A stretch of DNA of 64,000 bases from contig CAKPAI010000003.1 of the NCBI GenBank assembly GCA_934133005.1, positions 1 through 64,000 of the forward strand, in the 5' to 3' direction. The notes beneath the pieces were generated by a model, which had not been told where the DNA came from, did not search any database, and was given only the letters and a program-made list of their open reading frames with translations. Below, piece by piece: positions 51,518 through 61,500 of this stretch (its first letter is position 1; each line of letters opens with the position of its first letter). The stretch comes from an uncultured Clostridia bacterium. Its GTDB lineage: Bacteria; Bacillota; Clostridia; TANB77; CAG-508. The translations under genes were made by a program, and so were the position numbers.

Positions 51518-53305
51518 CTATGATAGTTGCTTTATCAAATCCTCTTTACTTAATTTTATTGTTGTTGGCCTTCCGTGTGGGCAAGTATATGGATTTTGAA
51601 GCGTTAATAAACCTTGGATAAGCATATCCACTTCTCCAGGTTTTAAATTCATATGAGCTTTTACTGCTGCTTTGCAAGCAACTGTTGCAATGAATCTTTC
51701 TTCTATATCTTTGCTAGCTGTTCTCGAATTATTTATAATTTCATCTAACACGTCCAAAAACATGTCTTTTGTGTTAGTTTTTACCCTGTATTCTATATCT
51801 GGAATTCCATTTATTTTTATTGTATTTTCTCCAAATAGTTCTATATCATATCCAGTTCTTTTTATGAGTTCCATATTTTGTTTTACAAATTCTAATTCTT
51901 TATGTGTTAGTGTTACCATTTCTGAAAATAGTAGCATTTGTGAATTTGTTGATATATTTGACTTATAATTTGCCTTTATTTTTTCATATAACATTCTTTC
52001 ATGTGCAGCATGTTGGTCAATTAAATAAATTTCATTATCTATTTCAATTACAATATAGGTTTGAAGTAATATTCCTAAATACTTATATTTAATTTTTCTT
52101 TCTTCTTCTCTTGTAATTATTTTCGAATTATCTTCCTGTGGTTCTTCTATGCTTCCTTGTTGTTTTGTTCCTTTTCTTTCAAATATTCCTTTAATATATT
52201 TATTATAAATTGATGGCTTTGCTTCTTCCTTTTTTTCAAAATGGTTTGTTAAAAAATTAAATTCATTTGAAACATATTCTTCTCTTTTTTCAGACTGTTC
52301 AGTGTTGCCTAAAAATTCTTCGCTTAGTGCTGCATTTTTTATTGCTCTATAAACGGTTCTATAAATTGTATCTTCATCCTTAAATCTAACTTCTGATTTC
52401 GTTGGGTGCACATTTACATCATAGTAATCTGCTGGCATATCTAAATTTAAAATAAAAAAGCCATATTTACCAATTCCAGTACTTCCTTTAAATGCTTGAT
52501 CAGCACTATTTGTTATTACTGCATTTTGAATATTTCTTTTATTTAAATATACCAGTTGATTATGTCTTGTATCTTTTGCAATTCTAGTATTTCCTATAAC
52601 TCCAGTTACTTTTATGCCATTATTTTCATAATCTACATCTATTATATTGTCACTAATTTCTTTGCCATAGAACTGATATATAATATCTTTTAATTTTCCA
52701 TTTCCACTTGTGCTAAATACAAATTTATTATCATTTGTAAGTTTTATCGATATATTTGGATTTGCTATTGCACATTTTTGTAGCCACTCTTTTATATATC
52801 TAAATTCTGTTGCATCTTGCTTCAAAAATTTATATCTTACCGGTGTATTAAAAAACAATTCTTCTACAATTATTGTTGTTCCTGTTTGAGATGCAACCTC
52901 CCTGCTTTCAATTATATTTCCTGCTTTAGCAATTATTTCTGCTCCAGTTTCTGCTTCTTGTGTTTTTGTAATTAGTGTCATTGTTGAAATTGAAGAAATA
53001 CTTGCCAATGCTTCGCCTCTAAATCCCATAGTATATGTATGCTCTAAGTCTTCTATTTTATTTATTTTTGAAGTTGCGTGTCTTTCTAAAGCATTTGGTA
53101 TATCCTCTACTGCTATTCCCTTTCCATTATCAGTTATTTTTATTAGTGTTTTGCCACCATTTTTTATTTCAACAGAAACTTTTGTAGCTCCTGCATCAAT
53201 GGAATTTTCAACTAATTCCTTTACTACATTTGCAGGTCTTTCAATAACTTCACCTGCAGCAATTTTATTTATTGTTAAATCATCTAATAGTACAATTTTT
53301 CCCAT
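51518..53305 (-). CDS. mutL: DNA mismatch repair protein MutL
   Basis: The N-terminal GHKL ATPase motifs are clear: INKIAAGEVIERPANVVKEL, DAGATKVSVEI, DNGKGI and TMGFRGEALASISS. The C-terminal endonuclease motif appears as DQHAAHERMLYE. The protein (595 residues from ATG 53305) nicks the error-containing strand together with MutS. mutS is not adjacent. The frame extends four codons upstream with a GTG that lacks a good site. Confidence 0.95.
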   Translation of the reverse strand: MGKIVLLDDLTINKIAAGEVIERPANVVKELVENSIDAGATKVSVEIKNGGKTLIKITDNGKGIAVEDIPNALERHATSKINKIEDLEHTYTMGFRGEALASISSISTMTLITKTQEAETGAEIIAKAGNIIESREVASQTGTTIIVEELFFNTPVRYKFLKQDATEFRYIKEWLQKCAIANPNISIKLTNDNKFVFSTSGNGKLKDIIYQFYGKEISDNIIDVDYENNGIKVTGVIGNTRIAKDTRHNQLVYLNKRNIQNAVITNSADQAFKGSTGIGKYGFFILNLDMPADYYDVNVHPTKSEVRFKDEDTIYRTVYRAIKNAALSEEFLGNTEQSEKREEYVSNEFNFLTNHFEKKEEAKPSIYNKYIKGIFERKGTKQQGSIEEPQEDNSKIITREEERKIKYKYLGILLQTYIVIEIDNEIYLIDQHAAHERMLYEKIKANYKSNISTNSQMLLFSEMVTLTHKELEFVKQNMELIKRTGYDIELFGENTIKINGIPDIEYRVKTNTKDMFLDVLDEIINNSRTASKDIEERFIATVACKAAVKAHMNLKPGEVDMLIQGLLTLQNPYTCPHGRPTTIKLSKEDLIKQLS

Positions 53306-53470
53306 TTTACATTCCACTTTTCTTAATTTTATTACATCAGCTATTCTACATTAAATAGAAAAAAATAGCAAGGATTAGATTTTAAAATAATATATTTTTC
53401 AAAGTTGTGTTAAATTTGTGTATAAAATGTGATACAATACATATAATAAAGTAGTAGAAGGTGTTTAACG

Positions 53471-53740
53471 ATGGCTAAAACAGATACTTTACATGTTAGA
53501 GTTGAACCTAGTGTAAAACAAAAAGCAGAAAAAACATTAAATGATTTAGGATTATCTATTACAGAAGCTATTAATGTCTTTTTAAACCAAGTAATTCTAA
53601 ATGATGGTATTCCATTTGAAATAAAAAAACCTAAATATAATAAAGCCACAATTCAAGCACTAGAGGATACTAAAAATCAAAAAAACTTAAGTAAAACTTT
53701 TAATAATGTAGATGAAATGTTTGAGGAGTTGAATAAATAG
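53471..53740 (+). CDS. RelB/DinJ-type antitoxin without its toxin
   Basis: The 89 residues form a ribbon-helix-helix antitoxin: TLHVRVEPSVKQKAEKTLND then LGLSITEAINVFLNQVIL. Such proteins bind both a RelE/YafQ-type toxin and their own operator. Here the next codons after the stop read GTG CTA AAA ATA TAG, i.e. the start of a YafQ-like toxin (V/MLKI) ended by a stop, then a terminator, so the toxin is gone. Upstream TGTAT...ATACA arms may be the operator. Confidence 0.82.
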   Translation: MAKTDTLHVRVEPSVKQKAEKTLNDLGLSITEAINVFLNQVILNDGIPFEIKKPKYNKATIQALEDTKNQKNLSKTFNNVDEMFEELNK

Positions 53741-53758
53741 TGCTAAAAATATAGAAAA

Positions 53759-53786
53759 GATGAAATTCTTGTTATAGAATTTCATC
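53759..53786. terminator. Terminator between the antitoxin gene and cadA
   Basis: GATGAAATTCT / AGAATTTCATC perfect 11-base stem between convergent genes, T-rich on the plus-strand exit. Confidence 0.82.
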
Positions 53787-53793
53787 TTTAATT

Positions 53794-55701
53794 TTAATTT
53801 TTTAGTGCTCTTAATGCATTTATTATTGCAATTATTGTAACTCCAACATCAGCAAACACTGCTTCCCACATTGTTGCAATTCCAACTGCGCTTAAGATTA
53901 AAACTGCTATTTTTATAACTATTGCAAATATTATGTTTTCTTTTACAATTCGCATTGTTTTTCTAGATATTTTTATACTATCAATTATTTTTGATGGTTC
54001 ATCTGTCATAATTACAATGTCAGCTGCCTCAATACTACTGTCAGCACCTAGTCCGCCCATTGCAATTCCTATATCAGCTCTTGCAAGAACTGGACTATCA
54101 TTTATTCCATCGCCAACAAAAGCAAGTTTTCCATTTTCTTCTTTTAATAGTTCTTCTAATCTATCAACTTTATCTGCAGGTAATAATTCTGCACTATATT
54201 CGTCAATATTTAATTGTTTTGCGACATTTTCTGCAACTGCTTTTTTATCTCCAGTTAACATTACAGTTTTTGCAACCCCGTTTTTCTTTAGGCCTTGAAT
54301 TGCATTTTTAGCGTCATCTTTTACTTCATCGGCAATTACTATTGAACCTAAGTATTTTTGATTCTGTGCAATATATACTATTGTTCCAACATCTGTTGTT
54401 TCTTCAAAATCGACACCATTTTCAGTAAGTAATTTATTATTTCCTATTAAAATGTTATTGCCTTCAAAGTTGCATCTTATGCCTCTTCCATTTACTTCTG
54501 TTATATCTGTTACTAACTCTTTCTTTATTGTTTCGTTGTACTCTTTAATTATTGATATAGCGATTGGATGGCTTGAAAAACTTTCGCAGTGAGCAGCAAT
54601 TCTTAATAATTCCTTCTCATTTCCTTCTACAGCATTTATTTTTTGAACTTTGAAAACACCTTTTGTTAAAGTTCCTGTTTTATCAAATACAACTGTATCA
54701 ACTTTAGAAAGAGTTTCTAAGTAATTGCTTCCTTTTATCAAAATACCTTTTTTAGCTGCTCCACCTATTCCTCCAAAAAAGCTAAGTGGTACAGATATTA
54801 CTAATGCACAAGGGCAAGAAACAACTAAGAATGATAAAGCTCTATAAATCCACTCTATTGCATTTGTATTTTTTATTGCAATTATTGGAACTATTGCAAG
54901 TAAAAGTGCAAGCACTACAACAGTTGGTGTATAAACTTTAGAAAATTTAGTTATAAAGTTTTCTGATTTAGATTTTTTATCTGCTGCATTTTCTACTAAA
55001 TCTAATATTTTAGATACAGTAGACTCTCCAAATAGTTTTGTAACTTTTACTCTTAAAACTCCATTTGTGTTTATGCAACCGCTTAAAACATTATCACCAA
55101 TTTCTGCTTTTCTTGGTACTGATTCTCCAGTTAATGCTGATGTGTCAATTAATGCATTACCGCTAACTACTATTCCATCTAGTGGAATTTTTTCACCAGG
55201 TTTTACTTCTATTATTTCATCTATTTTTACTTCTTCAGGAGATACTTGAAGCGTTTTATCGTCTCTTATAACATTTGCTTTATCAGGTCTTATGTTCATA
55301 AGTTCAGTAATTGACTTTCTTGATTTATCCGTTGCAATATCTTCAAATAGTTCTCCTATATCATATAAGAACATTACAAGTACAGCCTCTGGGAATTCGC
55401 CTATCGCTATAGCACCAATCGTTGCAACAGTCATTAAAAAGTTTTCACCAAAAACTTCGCCATGTGTTATATCTTCAAAAGCTTCTTTTATTACTTCGAA
55501 ACCAGCTACAATATAAGCAATTATATAAATTATACTTTTAATTAATATTCCTAAATCAAGTGGATTTTCAATTCCATACTCCTCAGTTCTCATTATTGTA
55601 AATTCTGGAATTACACTAGCTACTATGAATAATGTTAATGTAATTAATATTTTTATTATGCTTTCTCTTTGTTCATCTTCCATTTCTTTAAATATCTTCA
55701 T
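53794..55701 (-). CDS. cadA: Heavy-metal P1B-type ATPase (Cd/Zn/Pb exporter type)
   Basis: A 635-residue P-type ATPase with helices for eight membrane spans, the metal motif SCPCALVIS in the sixth, phosphorylation site DKTGTLTKG, the SHPIAISI motif and hinge GDGINDSPVL. The CPC form and the adjacent CadC-type repressor point to Zn/Cd/Pb export. The usual N-terminal metal-binding domain is missing: the protein begins directly before the first helices. It forms an operon with the regulator upstream (14 bases). Confidence 0.92.
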   Translation of the reverse strand: MKIFKEMEDEQRESIIKILITLTLFIVASVIPEFTIMRTEEYGIENPLDLGILIKSIIYIIAYIVAGFEVIKEAFEDITHGEVFGENFLMTVATIGAIAIGEFPEAVLVMFLYDIGELFEDIATDKSRKSITELMNIRPDKANVIRDDKTLQVSPEEVKIDEIIEVKPGEKIPLDGIVVSGNALIDTSALTGESVPRKAEIGDNVLSGCINTNGVLRVKVTKLFGESTVSKILDLVENAADKKSKSENFITKFSKVYTPTVVVLALLLAIVPIIAIKNTNAIEWIYRALSFLVVSCPCALVISVPLSFFGGIGGAAKKGILIKGSNYLETLSKVDTVVFDKTGTLTKGVFKVQKINAVEGNEKELLRIAAHCESFSSHPIAISIIKEYNETIKKELVTDITEVNGRGIRCNFEGNNILIGNNKLLTENGVDFEETTDVGTIVYIAQNQKYLGSIVIADEVKDDAKNAIQGLKKNGVAKTVMLTGDKKAVAENVAKQLNIDEYSAELLPADKVDRLEELLKEENGKLAFVGDGINDSPVLARADIGIAMGGLGADSSIEAADIVIMTDEPSKIIDSIKISRKTMRIVKENIIFAIVIKIAVLILSAVGIATMWEAVFADVGVTIIAIINALRALKN

Positions 55702-55715
55702 TTTCCTCTCCCTTT

Positions 55716-56078
55716 CTATCTTCTGTGTTCAATATGTTCTATTGCAACTTCAAAAACTTCTTTTACATGTTCATCATCTAATGCATAAAAAACTTCTTTG
55801 CCTCTTTTTTTACATTTTACAATTCCGCTTCTTCTCAAAGTTCCTAATTGATGCGAAATTGATGACTTACTCATTCCTAAAACATTTGCAATATCACACA
55901 CGCACAATTCATTTTTATCAAGTGCAAATAATATTTTTACTCTTGTTGTATCTCCTACAATTTTAAAAAACTCAGCCATTTTATTAAACAAATCTTCATC
56001 ATCCATTTGCTTTATTGTATTATTAACTAAGTCCTCATGTATTACATTGCAGTCACATATAAACTCATTTTTAGACAT
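55716..56078 (-). CDS. cadC: ArsR/SmtB-family metal-responsive repressor
   Basis: A winged-helix regulator of 120 residues from ATG 56078 (AAGGAGG site). It has the metal-site motif ELCVCDIANVLGMSKSSISH and a CDCNVIHED N-terminus whose cysteines could complete the CadC-type site. The recognition helix SKSSISHQLGTLRRSGIVKC is typical. It represses its own operon until Cd, Zn or Pb binds. Two inverted repeats lie just upstream. The frame extends to 56150 but without a ribosome binding site. Confidence 0.88.
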   Translation of the reverse strand: MSKNEFICDCNVIHEDLVNNTIKQMDDEDLFNKMAEFFKIVGDTTRVKILFALDKNELCVCDIANVLGMSKSSISHQLGTLRRSGIVKCKKRGKEVFYALDDEHVKEVFEVAIEHIEHRR

Positions 56079-56094
56079 TATTACCTCCTTGTTA

Positions 56095-56142
56095 GTTGAA
56101 TGTTTGTTCAACTTTAATTTATTATATGTGAATAGATATTCA
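56095..56142 (-). promoter_or_regulatory. Candidate CadC operators
   Basis: GTTGAA-N6-TTCAAC at 56095-56112 and TGAATA-GA-TATTCA at 56129-56142 are dyad sequences in the region expected for the cadC promoter. Confidence 0.65.
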
Positions 56143-56194
56143 ACTGTCAATACATTTATGCTATTTTATTATTTCATTTTTGTTACAAAAAAAC

Positions 56195-56212
56195 AGAGGC
56201 CGTTAAGCCTCT
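56195..56212. terminator. Terminator between SUFU gene and cadC promoter region
   Basis: AGAGGC / GCCTCT stem with a T-run on the minus strand (and a shorter T-run on the plus side), after the SUFU gene. Confidence 0.8.
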
Positions 56213-56243
56213 ATTTTTAGCTATTTTTTATAGTGTTTCCTTA

Positions 56244-56873
56244 TTATATAACTGATCTTCTATTATAGTTAGTCACATCATTACCAATTTTCTCATATAG
56301 TTCTTTGACTCTAATCTGTTTATTCAAAATTGCCTTTAATTCATTATCAGTTACTCCAACAAACTCTACAAAATTCAATCTGCCATTGGGTGTATCTATC
56401 TCATGAAATTTATCATCTGGTATTGTAATGAATCCAGTTATATTCGACCTTTTATTACAGTCAATTCCATCTGTTTGTCCAGTATATAAATACTCATAAG
56501 CATTGAAAATTTCTCCTTTTGTAAATGTAATCCTAGCAATAGCTTGTAAAATACTACAAATACACCTTATTTCATTTTCTTCATTCTCATAATTATCTTT
56601 TTTTAATTTTAAAGTAAATTCCATTCCATATCCACTTATATCTTCTATGTCTGACTTTTTTTCATCTAATTCTGATAATCCATATGTTATAAAATGCCAA
56701 TAATCACCAGCATCATAAACACTTATACCATTTAACGGGTCATTGCCTCCTAATTCCCAACTTATTAGAGTTCCATAATGTTTTGGATTTTTTTGATCAG
56801 GATATACTTCATTACATAATTCAGTTATAGCATCCCATCCATCCTTAGTACCTTTCTCAAACTTATTAAACAT
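56244..56873 (-). CDS. Suppressor-of-fused (SUFU) domain protein
   Basis: The 209 residues match the bacterial SUFU domain: HYGTLISWELGGNDPLNGIS at about 32-51, then YWHFITYGLSELDEK. Bacterial SUFU proteins often serve as immunity proteins for polymorphic toxins. No toxin is visible next to it, so its role here is unknown. It has its own terminator and a weak ribosome binding site. Confidence 0.8.
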   Translation of the reverse strand: MFNKFEKGTKDGWDAITELCNEVYPDQKNPKHYGTLISWELGGNDPLNGISVYDAGDYWHFITYGLSELDEKKSDIEDISGYGMEFTLKLKKDNYENEENEIRCICSILQAIARITFTKGEIFNAYEYLYTGQTDGIDCNKRSNITGFITIPDDKFHEIDTPNGRLNFVEFVGVTDNELKAILNKQIRVKELYEKIGNDVTNYNRRSVI

Positions 56874-56924
56874 AATCTTTATCTTACCCTCTCATTTTGC
56901 TTATAAATCGTTTTATCTCTTGTA

Positions 56925-58061
56925 TTATCTCTCTAAGCACTCATCTAAAGCTTTTGTTATCTCTGCTTTATTCATATTTTGACCTATGAATACAAGTTTT
57001 ATAACTCTATCTCCATATTTTTCATCCCATTCGTTTGCAAGCTCTGGTTCTTGAGCAAGTATTTCTTCTTGTTCTTTTTTGCTAAGTGATGCAACCCATT
57101 CTCCTGTTTGGTATGCTTGTACTTGTTTTCCAGCTTGTTCAAATACATACGTAGACTCTGGTTCGTCATTAAACCATAATACGCCTTTACATCTTATAAC
57201 ACTTTTTGGTAAATTGCATGCAAATTTATCAAACTTATCTCTATTAAATGGTTCTCTTCTATAATATGCAAATGTTCCTATTCCATACTCTTCAGTTTCT
57301 CCTTCTGGTTCATCGTCTTCGTTATCAGTTCTATTTAGTTCTTCTATCCATCCAGCAGAAGATGCAGCTTCATCAAAATCAAATGCATTAGTATTTAAAA
57401 TTTTGTCAACATCAACTTTTCCATAGTTTGTTTCTATTATTTCAGCTTTTGGTTGTAACCTTCTTATAATACCTTTTATTTTTTCAAGTTCTTCTTTTGA
57501 AACTTCGTCAACTTTATTTAGTATTATTTTGTTGCAGAATTCTATTTGTTGAATTAAAAGATTTTCTATATCTTCATCTTCAATTTCTTCTTTAACTAAA
57601 TCATCTCCACAACAAAATTCATCTCTTAGTCTTAGTGTATCTACTACAGTTACAACATTATCAAGTCTACATATTTTAGGTAATCCATATTGTTCTGTTT
57701 GTTCAGACAAAACAGTAATTGTTTGAGCTATTGGTAATGGTTCGCAAATACCACTTGCTTCTATTAAAATATAGTCGAATTTTCTTGTTGCAATTAAATC
57801 AACTATTTGTTGCATTAAATCTGTTTTTAGAGTACAACAAATACAACCATTTTGAAGTGGAACTAAGCTAGATTCTTCTTCTTGTACAATTCCATCTTTT
57901 CCAATTAAATCTGCGTCAATATTAATCTCTCCAATATCATTAACAATTACAGCTACTTTATAACCTTTTTGATTTGTTAAAACATGATTAATTAGAGTAG
58001 TTTTTCCTGCTCCTAAGTACCCTGTTAGAACAGTTATTGGTGTTACTTTTATATTTTCCAT
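56925..58061 (-). CDS. CobW/COG0523 G3E-family GTPase (metal chaperone)
   Basis: A 378-residue protein with the P-loop VLTGYLGAGKTTLINHVL, the family metal motif NGCICCTLKTDL, EASGICEPLPIAQ and NKVDEV, plus the C-terminal CobW_C domain. Such GTPases insert or deliver metals (Zn, Co, Fe, depending on the subgroup). The subgroup cannot be settled, but low zinc induction is common. It starts 18 bases after the TSCPD gene, in the same operon. Confidence 0.9.
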   Translation of the reverse strand: MENIKVTPITVLTGYLGAGKTTLINHVLTNQKGYKVAVIVNDIGEINIDADLIGKDGIVQEEESSLVPLQNGCICCTLKTDLMQQIVDLIATRKFDYILIEASGICEPLPIAQTITVLSEQTEQYGLPKICRLDNVVTVVDTLRLRDEFCCGDDLVKEEIEDEDIENLLIQQIEFCNKIILNKVDEVSKEELEKIKGIIRRLQPKAEIIETNYGKVDVDKILNTNAFDFDEAASSAGWIEELNRTDNEDDEPEGETEEYGIGTFAYYRREPFNRDKFDKFACNLPKSVIRCKGVLWFNDEPESTYVFEQAGKQVQAYQTGEWVASLSKKEQEEILAQEPELANEWDEKYGDRVIKLVFIGQNMNKAEITKALDECLER

Positions 58062-58079
58062 TTTACTATTACCTCTTTA

Positions 58080-58340
58080 TTATTTATTTTTAGACTCTTC
58101 ATAAGCTTTTTTTACAGCTCTTACTAATTGGTCAGCACATGAAGTTCCTCTTCCTGCGCAATCTATCCCACTTAATTTTTTCTCTATTTCTTCAACTGTC
58201 ATTCCTTCTACAAGTCTTGGAAGTGCTTGTAAGTTTCCAGGACATCCTCCTACAAAATGAACATTTGTAACAACATTTCCTGTTAAAGTAAATGTTATAA
58301 TTTTTGAACAAGTTCCTTCTGTTTGATATGTATATTCCAT
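58080..58340 (-). CDS. TSCPD-domain protein (TIGR03905 type)
   Basis: This is the 86-residue stand-alone TSCPD domain: EGTCSKIITFTLTGNVVTNV, FVGGCPGNLQALPRLVEGMT and SGIDCAGRGTSCADQLVRAV, with conserved cysteines that probably bind metal. The domain also occurs at the C-terminus of B12-dependent ribonucleotide reductases. It lies directly upstream of the CobW GTPase, which suggests a link to metal handling, but that is an inference. Confidence 0.88.
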   Translation of the reverse strand: MEYTYQTEGTCSKIITFTLTGNVVTNVHFVGGCPGNLQALPRLVEGMTVEEIEKKLSGIDCAGRGTSCADQLVRAVKKAYEESKNK

Positions 58341-58479
58341 AATTATTCTCCTTTCGCTATTTCTTATAACATTATAACAAAAATCTACTCACATGTAAAT
58401 ATCGCCATTAAAGATGAACTTAAAAAAGCAAGAAAAGCATATTTATAATTTTTTCAATATTACCGATAAATAATACAAA

Positions 58480-58516
58480 GAAAAAGGTTTTTGTAAATTG
58501 TACAAATACCTTTTTC
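58480..58516 (-). terminator. Terminator after the MMPL transporter gene
   Basis: Minus-strand GAAAAAGGTATTTGTAC / TACAAAAACCTTTTTC stem-loop, with the T-run largely within the stem, twelve bases after the stop codon. Confidence 0.75.
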
Positions 58517-58528
58517 TATAGTTATGTT

Positions 58529-61500
58529 TTATTTCTTATTCTTAATTATAAGTTTATCACAAGCTGCAATTACTGCTGGTAATAATATTAGTATAAGAAT
58601 AGCTGAACATAAAGTTCCTACTGAAATTGTTCTACAAATCATTGCTGCTATTGCAGATGCAAAATTTCCTACTATTAAAGTTACTAATATAAGTATTGAA
58701 GCTGATGTTATAATTGTATGAATTGACTTATTGTATGAGTTAATTATTGCTTCTTTTATACCCATTTCTTTTCTGTGTTCAATATAATATGAAGTATAAA
58801 CTATTGCATAATCGATTGTTGCTCCCATTAGTATACTTTGAACTATTAATAATGCTATGAAGTATACAGGATCTCCTGAGAATGATAAGAATCCCATTGT
58901 CATATATACTGCACATTGGATTGTTAATACTAATATTAATGGAATTAGTATTGACCTAAATGTTAATGCGACTACTACAAATATTGCAACCATTGTAAGA
59001 ATTGTTATAAAGTTTAATTCATCTCCAAAACTCTTGCTCATTTCATAAGCCATTGGAGAATCTCCTATAATATAAGCTTCAACTCCATTGTCTGCAAACC
59101 AGTCTTTTACTTTTTGTATAAATTCATGAGTATCATCTGTCTCTAATTCAAAAGATGTATTTAATACAATTCTTGAATGTTCTTTTCCAACAAGCATATC
59201 TTTTGCATCAGAAATTGTAGTTTTAGCATCCACTATTTTCTCTTTCATTTCGTCGTCGATAAAATCATCAAATCTAGAGTCTGTTAAAATATCTTCATTT
59301 ATAAATTTAACAAAATTTTCAATGGTCATTGTCCAATTTTCATCATATTCATTTTGACTTCCATAATAAACATATAATAAATCTATAGTGTTTTTATCAA
59401 GATTATCAGCTAAACTTGATAATTTTTTATAAAGTTCAGTTTTATTATATTCCTTATCTATATTATTCATTATATCATAGATCACATCTAGTTTTGCTTT
59501 TGAATCACTATCTACTTTATCTGAATATTCCTCGTTTGTAACAACGTCATTCAATATAAATGAAACAATATTATTTAAAGATATAGTTTGGTCAGGCATT
59601 ACATTTTTATAATTATATAATCCATATAATAAATCTATGCTATTCTTCTCCATTCCTAAGAAATCAGCAAGTTCCAAGCTTGAATATTCCACTTTATTTA
59701 GAGTACTTGTCATTATCTTATTTACGAGATTTAAACTTGATACTATTTCATCTGTCATACTACTAGCTAGTCTTTCGTCATTTTTATGCTTTAATACAAA
59801 ATTTACAAACTCATAAGGAGTTAATTTTATAGCAGAATTTGTTTGCTTATATAACGCATATACATCTTTACACATTGATTCATCTACTCCGATAAAACCA
59901 GCTATCTCCGAATATGTGTATGTTTCATTATTTAAGCTACTATTCATTATTCCATATAATAATTTTACTTGTGTGAGCGTTTCTTGATTTAAACTTTCAC
60001 TTACTGTCTTATTTGATACATTTGCTAGTATCAAACTTGCAAATTCATAAGGTGATACAGTCCAACTTGCAGTATTTCCACTTACAAAATCAATTAAAGC
60101 ATAAATTTGATACATTTGCTTATTTTCTATTCCAAGCATTGCAGCAAGTTCATTTGCCTTATATTCTACTTTATTTTGGCTAACACTATCATCAATTACA
60201 GCCTTTAACATGCTTAAACTTGTTACTTGCTCTTTAGACAAGTAACTACTCATATTTTGTAACACTGTACTAACAAAAGTTTGAGGTGTCATTTCATATG
60301 CGTCTGGTAATCCTAAAGCTGTATATACTGTGTTAACTAATCCTTGTGAAACATTGTCAAAAATATATGAAAGTTTAGCTTTATTCATTGGAATTGTGTT
60401 AATTCCGTTTTCATTTTTTGCAAATGTATATAACTTTTCAAGACTACTAATGTCTATGCCATCTAAATAATTAGTATTATTTTTCAAATTTACAACATTT
60501 ACTATAAATTCTGATAGACTTTGTGTCTTTTCTGTTTCATTTGCACCATATTTTAGTATTAAAACACTCTTTGCCACATTTTCATCTATTCCTAACAAAC
60601 TTGAAATTTGTGCAGGTGTCATTTGAGTATTTATTATTGCTGTGTTACTAAATGTCTTTAATAATTGCAAACTAGATATAGTTTCTTTTGTAATACTGCT
60701 AGAATATAGTTCGTTATTTGCCACATCATTTAATACAAAGTCTGCAAAATCTGCAAGTGAAAGTTTTACTTCTACATCATTTTGATTTATATAATAAGTA
60801 TATAAAGCTTCCATTGTAGATTTATCCATTCCAAATAATTCTGCCATTTGTACAGATGTCATATTTTTGTTTATTGTATCTTCATCAGCATATTCTTCTA
60901 ATTGCTTTAAGCTTTCTTTTGCTTCTTCAGGCACACTTTCTGCATATTTAGATGTTAAAACGTCCTGATTCATAAACTTAATAAACTCTTTTAAGCTTAG
61001 TTTAACATCATTATTTTTAGAATTGTAGAATACCATTATATCTTCTACATCTTCTTTATTAATCTCTAAAATATTAGCTATTTCTTCTATACTTCTTTGT
61101 TTATTTATTTCTTCACTAGATGCAAAATTTGCAAGTCTTTCAACATTTGACTTTGTTTCATCATCTAGTATATCACTCATGTCATCATTATTATAAACTT
61201 CATTTCTAATAAAACTTACAAAATCATTAAATGACATCTTGTTGCTTTCACTTCTATTATAATAATTATAATAAAGTACTTTTAATAAATAATCTTCTAT
61301 TGATACATCTTGGCCTAAATCATCAAATTTAGCTGTTAGTTCATTATACTTTAAGTTTTGATTTATTGTATTGCTATATGCTAATACTTGCGTGTTTTTT
61401 ACTTCACTTTCAAGCATTGGCAATAACTCTGCAATTTTTGCTTCATCACTACTCTTGTAAATTATAGCCATTTGGTTTGTTTCACCAAATACATTTCCTA

